Notes under the pieces: model-generated
What the model was told of the DNA's origin: nothing
The model's database searches: none
Seen by the model: only the letters and a program-made list of their open reading frames with translations
Shown: in pieces, positions 59,864 to 64,000 of the stretch
Layout: every line of letters begins with the position of its first letter
Position numbering within the stretch: position 1 is the stretch's first letter
Translations under genes and position numbers: made by a program
NCBI RefSeq assembly: GCF_026341125.1
Contig: NZ_JAPEOR010000002.1
Location: 434,001 to 498,000 of the forward strand
Length of the DNA: 64,000 nt
Direction: 5' to 3'
From: Streptomyces sp. NBC_01142
GTDB lineage: Bacteria; Actinomycetota; Actinomycetes; Streptomycetales; Streptomycetaceae

Positions 59864-60556
59864 CTGCACCTCCTGGATCAGTCCGTCTCACCCCCCGCCT
59901 CCACCATAGACCAAGTTTCGAACATTCGTGCGATACAGGGGGGCGCGCGCTCCCTCAGCCATTCGACCTCGTCCCACCTGCGTGAACACCGGCCACGGAG
60001 CGTGCGGGCCGCGGTCCTGGTCATCGGGGCGCCGGCACCCCGGCCCCCTTTCCGCAGAAGGGGCACGCAGGAGCCATGAACCACAGGCGCGAGGTGTGCG
60101 ACGGCACATACGCCGTCACACACCTCCCCTCCGGCCGTCGCGCGGGCTCCCGTAGCACTGCCACCCAAGGGATGAATCGCAACTCCCCCACGCGATACGC
60201 CTGTTGTGGTTTCCACAGCGCAACAGCGAAGGGCCGTCCGGGGGGCATGCCGGGCGACACTCTTCGCAACCGCAATTCGGCCATTGCTGCCGCGCCCCCG
60301 GGCAGACGCAGCCACCATCCCCCCGCCAGACAGCAGGACTTTCCGGCCGGACGGCCGAATGGCCCGCACCCCGGCTCCCCGCTGACCGCACACCGCACCC
60401 CACCCCTTGCGTGACACCCGCCACCACACGAGTTCACGCCACTACTCTCAGCTTTCAACCAGTGACCAGAAGTGATCGCGCAATGTGCGTTTGGGATGCA
60501 TTCGAGTAAGACTCTCGTCCGCTAGCTGCAACGACGAGCCAAAGGGAGTGTTCGCA
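59864..60556. other. long intergenic region with a hairpin
   Basis: A 693-bp spacer between the divergent dnaE2 and inhibitor genes. No gene with proper codon use was found. A 15-bp hairpin with one mismatch lies at 60091-60126 (GAGGTGTGCGACGGC, loop ACATAC, GCCGTCACACACCTC). A second short hairpin, TGTGG-ttt-CCACA, lies near 60205. They may belong to an unrecognised small RNA or leader of either gene. Nothing else was identified. Confidence 0.45.
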
Positions 60557-60991
60557 ATGCGGTACATCACTGGAGGAATCGCGCTGGGCCTCGCCGTCAG
60601 CCTGGGTGGACTGGCGCCCAGCGCCGGCGCCCAGCCGGCTCAGCCGCCGGAGCCGCAAAGCCTGTACGCACCCTCGGCGCTGGTACTCACCGTCGGCCAG
60701 GGCGCCGATGCCGCGACGGCCGGGATCCAGCGCGCCGTGACGCTGAGCTGTACCCCGACCACGACCGGAACCCACCCGGACCCCGCCGGAGCCTGCGCCG
60801 AACTGCGCACCGCCGACGGAAACTTCGACACGGTGACCATGGCCCCCTCGGACCGCATCTGCACCAAGGAGTGGCGCCCGGTCGTGGTCACGGCGGAGGG
60901 TGTCTGGGAAGGGCGCCGCGTCTCGTACGAGCACACGTTCCCCAACCTCTGCGGGATGACGGACGGCAAGGGCCGGATCTTCGCGTTCTGA
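60557..60991 (+). CDS. subtilisin inhibitor-like (SSI/SIL) protein, P1 Lys
   Basis: A 144-residue secreted inhibitor of serine proteases. Signal peptide (~1-26), then the family start [15 protein letters not shown]. Four Cys (65, 80, 102, 132) make the two conserved disulfides. The reactive loop CTKEWRPV aligns with CPMVYDPV of SSI, so the P1 residue is Lys104 instead of Met, suggesting inhibition of trypsin-like as well as subtilisin-like enzymes. It ends IFAF as SSI does. ATG 60557 has AAGGGAG upstream; the frame opens 24 codons earlier. It is convergent with a secreted S1 protease, a possible target. Confidence 0.93.
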   Translation: MRYITGGIALGLAVSLGGLAPSAGAQPAQPPEPQSLYAPSALVLTVGQGADAATAGIQRAVTLSCTPTTTGTHPDPAGACAELRTADGNFDTVTMAPSDRICTKEWRPVVVTAEGVWEGRRVSYEHTFPNLCGMTDGKGRIFAF

Positions 60992-61035
60992 GCGGTCACG
61001 TCCGTGCTGAACGGTCACGCGCGAACGGCCACGTG

Positions 61036-61095
61036 GTGAACAGGGACACGATCAACAGGGACACGGTCAACAGGGACACGGTCAACAGGGACACC
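61036..61095 (+). repeat. four tandem 15-bp repeats
   Basis: Four units of RTSAACAGGGACACS (61036-61050, 61051-61065, 61066-61080, 61081-61095), nearly identical, between the inhibitor stop and the terminator. They are in multiples of three but not translated by a known gene. There are no spacers of unique sequence, so this is not a CRISPR array. Confidence 0.85.
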
Positions 61096-61098
61096 AGG

Positions 61099-61132
61099 AG
61101 GCCCCCGGACAGCACCAGCTGTCCGGGGGCCT
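61099..61132. terminator. bidirectional terminator inhibitor/protease
   Basis: AGGCCCCCGGACAGC (61099-61113) and GCTGTCCGGGGGCCT (61118-61132), 15 perfect pairs with tetraloop ACCA, between convergent genes. Confidence 0.88.
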
Positions 61133-61167
61133 CGGGTCTGGCACGTGCCAGTGGCGCTACCGCCGGG

Positions 61168-62256
61168 TCAGCCGATCTCGGCGCCGAAGGTCGAGAGCGC
61201 CTCCGTCACCGGCTGGAAGAACGTCTCGCCGCCCGAGGTGCAGTCGCCGCTGCCGCCCGAGGTCAGGCCGATCGCGGTGTCACCCGCGAAGAGGGAGCCG
61301 CCGCTGTCGCCCGGCTCGGCACAGACCGTGGTCTGGATGAGACCGTTGACGATGTCGCCGTTGCCGTAGTTGACAGTGGCGTCGAGGCCGGTGACCTCAC
61401 CGTCGTGCACCTGGGTGGTGGAACCGCTGCGCTGCACCTTCATGCCGACGGTGGCCTCGCCCGCCTTGGTGATCGCCTGCGCGCTGCCGTTGTAGAGGTT
61501 CACCTCGCTCGGGTGCTCGGCGTCGCCGCTGTACTTGACGAGTGCGAAGTCGTTGTCGGGGAACTGCGAGTCGACCATCGAGCCGATCGCCGCGCCGCCC
61601 GCGGAGTCGGACCACTCGCTGCCGGTCTCCCCGCAGTGGCCGGCGGTGATGAAGTGGGGTTCGCCGCCCTTGACCACGTTGAAGCCGAGCGAGCAGCGTC
61701 CGCCGCCCGAGTGGATGGCGTCGCCGCCCGAGACGAACGGCTTGAACTCCCCGGCCGACTTCTTCAGCTCGGCCTTGCCGCCGAGACCCTTCACCACCTG
61801 GGTGAGCTGGGTCCAGTTCGCGCCCTTGACCGTACGGTCGGCGGTGACGACCACCTTGTTGGTGACCGGGTCCACGGCCCAGGAGGTGCCGGGGATGGTC
61901 GCCTTGTCGGTGAGGGTCGTGCGGGCGGTCTTCAGCTCGGCGAGCGTGTTCTCCACGACTCTGGCCTTACCGCCCGCTTTGCGGACAATCTGGGCAGCGG
62001 TGTCGTCGACCACGTTCACCACGAGAGCCTTGGTCTCGGTGTCGTAGTACGCACCGGCCTCGTCGGCACCCAGGTCCGCGCTCAGCGTGGAGGCAAGATT
62101 TCCGGCCGCCACCACCGACAGCGGCTTGACGGTGAACTGCTCAGTGTTGTCACTGGCGTTCGCACTCTGGAAGGTGACGCCCGCGGCGATCAGCGCGACG
62201 ATCGCGCCGCCTGCCATCGCCGCTTTCCTCTTGGGCATGCGTCGGTGCTTCAACAT
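61168..62256 (-). CDS. secreted S1 family serine protease (streptogrisin/alpha-lytic type)
   Basis: A 362-residue preproprotease. Signal peptide 1-34, a pro-region (about 35-175) of the alpha-lytic type needed for folding, then the mature chymotrypsin-like enzyme beginning near ISGGDAIHSGGGRC. The triad is His207 (FITAGHC), Asp236 (PDNDFALV) and Ser318 (EPGDSGGS); four to six Cys form disulfides as in SGPA/SGPD. The S1 pocket region GLTSGGSGDC suggests a preference for large hydrophobic or acidic P1, to be tested. ATG 62256 has AGGAGG upstream. It is convergent with the SIL gene. A TACCG-type palindrome lies 74 bp upstream. Confidence 0.94.
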   Translation of the reverse strand: MLKHRRMPKRKAAMAGGAIVALIAAGVTFQSANASDNTEQFTVKPLSVVAAGNLASTLSADLGADEAGAYYDTETKALVVNVVDDTAAQIVRKAGGKARVVENTLAELKTARTTLTDKATIPGTSWAVDPVTNKVVVTADRTVKGANWTQLTQVVKGLGGKAELKKSAGEFKPFVSGGDAIHSGGGRCSLGFNVVKGGEPHFITAGHCGETGSEWSDSAGGAAIGSMVDSQFPDNDFALVKYSGDAEHPSEVNLYNGSAQAITKAGEATVGMKVQRSGSTTQVHDGEVTGLDATVNYGNGDIVNGLIQTTVCAEPGDSGGSLFAGDTAIGLTSGGSGDCTSGGETFFQPVTEALSTFGAEIG

Positions 62257-62329
62257 CGACCTCCTGTGGGGGCCGCGGCCGGACAAGTGGGGTGCCCGGA
62301 CACGGAGGATGGGGCGCCCACTATTCCGA

Positions 62330-62341
62330 TACCGATCGGTA
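62330..62341. promoter_or_regulatory. palindrome TACCGATCGGTA upstream of the protease
   Basis: Perfect 12-bp palindrome 74 bp upstream of the protease start, just before a -10-like TAGTGG on that strand. It has the same core pattern as 12915-12928 and 22356-22373. The rest of the 391-bp spacer 62257-62647 shows no gene. Confidence 0.55.
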
Positions 62342-62647
62342 GCACACAAGGCCGACTTCAGGACGCGCACACGACAACGCGAGGGCGTTCACAGCGCCTT
62401 CACAGGAACTGTCGCCACTGGTCGGTTTCGATTGCGAACACCGCGTGCATCGCCGCATGGGCGCTGCGTGAGGACTAGACCTGTCCTGTTTTCGACTCTG
62501 CGTATATCCGCGCCTCTTCGACGGTAGTTCCCAAATGACGTCAAAGGGAGTCCCGCAAAGGGCCCCTGATGGGTCATCATCGAAGGGGTGGGGAAATGCC
62601 TGGCTCACCACGGCTTCATAGGGCACGCACAACGAAGGGGGCGCCGG

Positions 62648-63514
62648 GTGCGACGTCGGATGCGCGCGACGGACGGGCGGCATCTGATGGTGGAGCGTCT
62701 GGGGGATCCGCACGGCAGACCGGTCTTTCTGCTGCACGGCACACCGGGCAGCCGGCTGGGCCCGGCACCGCGCGGCATGGTGCTGTACCAGCGCGGTACG
62801 CAACTGATCGCGTACGACCGCCCCGGCTACGGCGGTTCGGACCGGCTGGCGGGACGCAGCGTCGCCGATGTGGCCCAGGACGTACGGGCGATCGCCGACG
62901 AGCTGGACCTGGAGCAGTTCGCCGTGGTGGGCCGCTCGGGCGGCGCGCCGCACGCCCTGGCCTGCGCAGCCCTGATGCCCGAGCGGGTCACCCGGGCCGC
63001 GGCGCTGGTGACACTCGCCCCCAGGGACGCGGACGGGCTCGACTGGTTCGAGGGCATGGCCGCCTCCAACGTGACGGAGTTCACCAGGGCCTCGCTCGAC
63101 CCGGTCGGCCTGGCGGAGCGGTTCATCGTCCGCTCCGCCGAGATCAGGAAGGATCCGATCCGCCTTCTCGACGATCTGCGCAGGGAGCTGACCGACTCCG
63201 ACCGGATGGTCGTCGCGGACGCGGGCGTCAGGTCCATGCTCCTGCGCAACTATCAGGAGGCGCTGCGCACTTCGGCGTACGGCTGGATCGACGATGCGCT
63301 CGCCTTCTGCAGCCCCTGGGGCTTCGACCCCGCCGACATCAAGAACCCGGTCATGCTGTGGCACGGGGAGAAGGACGTCTTCTCACCCGTGGGCCACTCC
63401 CGCTGGCTCGCGGAGCGCATCCCGGGCGCGACGGCCGTCCTCGAACCGGCTGCCGCGCACTTCGACGCCCTGCACGCGCTTCCCCGGATCCTCACATGGC
63501 TCCTGGACCACTAG
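62648..63514 (+). CDS. alpha/beta hydrolase
   Basis: A 288-residue alpha/beta fold hydrolase. The oxyanion motif FLLHGTPGSR, nucleophile Ser97 in VVGRSGGAPHALA, acid in LWHGEKDVFSP and His in AAAHFDALHAL complete the triad. It lacks a signal peptide. Several starts are open; GTG 62648 has GGGGG about seven bases before it, and ATG 62660 is the alternative. It is most like the family of esterases, proline iminopeptidase and haloalkane dehalogenase relatives; the substrate is unknown. It is monocistronic with a strong terminator at its end. Confidence 0.88.
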   Translation: MRRRMRATDGRHLMVERLGDPHGRPVFLLHGTPGSRLGPAPRGMVLYQRGTQLIAYDRPGYGGSDRLAGRSVADVAQDVRAIADELDLEQFAVVGRSGGAPHALACAALMPERVTRAAALVTLAPRDADGLDWFEGMAASNVTEFTRASLDPVGLAERFIVRSAEIRKDPIRLLDDLRRELTDSDRMVVADAGVRSMLLRNYQEALRTSAYGWIDDALAFCSPWGFDPADIKNPVMLWHGEKDVFSPVGHSRWLAERIPGATAVLEPAAAHFDALHALPRILTWLLDH

Positions 63515-63546
63515 AGAGTGTTTGATCTTGCCGCCGGCACAGCCCT

Positions 63547-63586
63547 CAACGGCCGGACGGGCTGATGTCGGCCCGTCCGGCCGTTG
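63547..63586. terminator. bidirectional terminator
   Basis: CAACGGCCGGACGGGC (63547-63562) pairs perfectly with 63571-63586, 16 bp with an 8-base loop, between the hydrolase stop and the convergent TPR gene stop at 63595. Confidence 0.88.
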
Positions 63587-63594
63587 CGGACAGT

Positions 63595-64000
63595 TCAGAC
63601 CGCCAGCGGCTCCAGATCGCGGTGCACCCTGCGCTCGTCGCGCGCGAGCCGGGTCAGCGCATGCTCGTCGCCCAGCAGCCGCTGCAGCTCATCCACGGTC
63701 TCCGCCCGCAGCTGCGCCGCCTCGTCCTTGCGGCCCAGCATGCCGAGCGTGACGGCCACGTTGGAGGCGACACCGAGCACCTCGGGATGGTGCGCGCCCA
63801 GCACCTCGCGCAGCCGGGCCACGGTCCGCTGCTCGATCGCCAGCGCCTCCTCGAGACCGCCCAGATCCGCGAGCGCATTGGCCAGATTGATGGTGCTGAA
63901 GAGCGCGTGCGGGTGACTCTCCCCCAGGACCTCCCGCATGGTCCTGGTCACCCTCAGCAACAGCTGCTCCGCCGCCTCCGGAGCGCCGCAGCCCCACTGG
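63595..64000 (-). CDS. tetratricopeptide repeat protein, 5' part outside window
   Basis: The last 134 codons of a TPR protein that is still open at the window edge. Kinesin-light-chain-like repeats are visible (GESHPHALFSTINLANALADLG, LGAHHPEVLGVASNVAVTLG), and the C-terminus ends RRVHRDLEPLAV. This pattern resembles the FxSxx-COOH system TPR (FxsT) or NB-ARC/TPR regulators of actinomycetes, but the N-terminal ATPase part, which would decide, lies beyond base 64000. Frame is supported by high third-position GC and by repeat structure. Confidence 0.8.
   Translation of the reverse strand, partial: QWGCGAPEAAEQLLLRVTRTMREVLGESHPHALFSTINLANALADLGGLEEALAIEQRTVARLREVLGAHHPEVLGVASNVAVTLGMLGRKDEAAQLRAETVDELQRLLGDEHALTRLARDERRVHRDLEPLAV

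Noticed and set aside
56405..60079. 1224-codon open frame on the + strand
   Set aside because: Antisense to dnaE2; an Arg/Gly/His-rich mirror translation with no recognisable fold.
60150..60260. Possible ydaO (cyclic di-AMP) riboswitch because of GGGATGAATCGC
   Set aside because: Other conserved blocks of that riboswitch are missing and the downstream gene is not a typical target.
61036..61095. Possible CRISPR array
   Set aside because: The 15-bp units are directly adjacent with no unique spacers, and no cas gene is present.

Overview
The window is chromosomal DNA of a Streptomyces-type actinomycete. It has very high GC content with G/C in almost every third codon position, many GTG starts, and typical families: TetR/ArsR/GntR regulators, tctCBA, a DUF4331 protein, a subtilisin-inhibitor-like protein next to a streptogrisin-type protease, and DnaE2 coupled to an inactive Y-family polymerase. 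From memory, the order soxR ... hmgA ... lipase ... dnaE2 resembles the S. coelicolor SCO169x-SCO174x region; this was not checked by search. No rRNA, tRNA, CRISPR array or intact transposase was recognised.

Layout. 1-6.4 kb: a cut-off secreted penicillin-acylase family protein, two unknown proteins, an ATP-dependent RNA ligase of the DraRnl type, and soxR. 6.4-15.6 kb: acyl/aldehyde metabolism (MaoC protein, acyl-CoA dehydrogenase, alcohol and aldehyde dehydrogenases) with two TetR regulators whose likely operators can be read directly; an ArsR-EamA pair and an MHS transporter lie between them. 15.8-22.4 kb: an orphan MalK-like ABC ATPase, an MFS-CitMHS pair and a molybdopterin oxidoreductase. 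22.6-30.7 kb: TetR/homogentisate dioxygenase/GntR, a Type ISP C-domain-like protein, a TetR-controlled DrrAB-like ABC exporter, a CoA transferase and a small conserved protein. 30.9-38.1 kb: an exported DUF4331 protein, a TPR protein and a His-rich Ni/Co-type transporter, then a Ser/Thr kinase and a GDSL esterase. 38.3-44.9 kb: a small membrane protein, a tightly coupled GT2-GT2-polysaccharide deacetylase operon, an AAA ATPase, a short GntR regulator, a DUF402 protein and a GNAT acetyltransferase. 44.8-48.8 kb: tctCBA tricarboxylate uptake with a CitB-like response regulator but no sensor kinase in the expected place.

48.8-53.2 kb is an accessory insert. It is visibly richer in A/T, carries an integrase remnant, two 149-bp imperfect direct repeats, and three genes of unknown function, one with a TTA codon. 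53.3-64 kb returns to core-like DNA: a wall-anchored AA10 LPMO, a lipase, the dnaE2 mutasome pair, an inhibitor/protease pair, an alpha/beta hydrolase, and the end of a TPR protein running off the window.

The most informative signals are regulatory. One 17-bp operator occurs, with one base difference, at the acyl-CoA dehydrogenase/TetR promoter and again 6.6 kb away at the aldehyde dehydrogenase operon. A TACCG-NN-CGGTA palindrome recurs at three unrelated promoters. One TACGTA operator lies within the first codons of an ABC transporter gene. A predicted RNA stem covers the ribosome binding site of the CitMHS gene. I found no clear-cut new defence or biosynthetic system; the accessory insert and the small uncharacterised operons are the best places to look.
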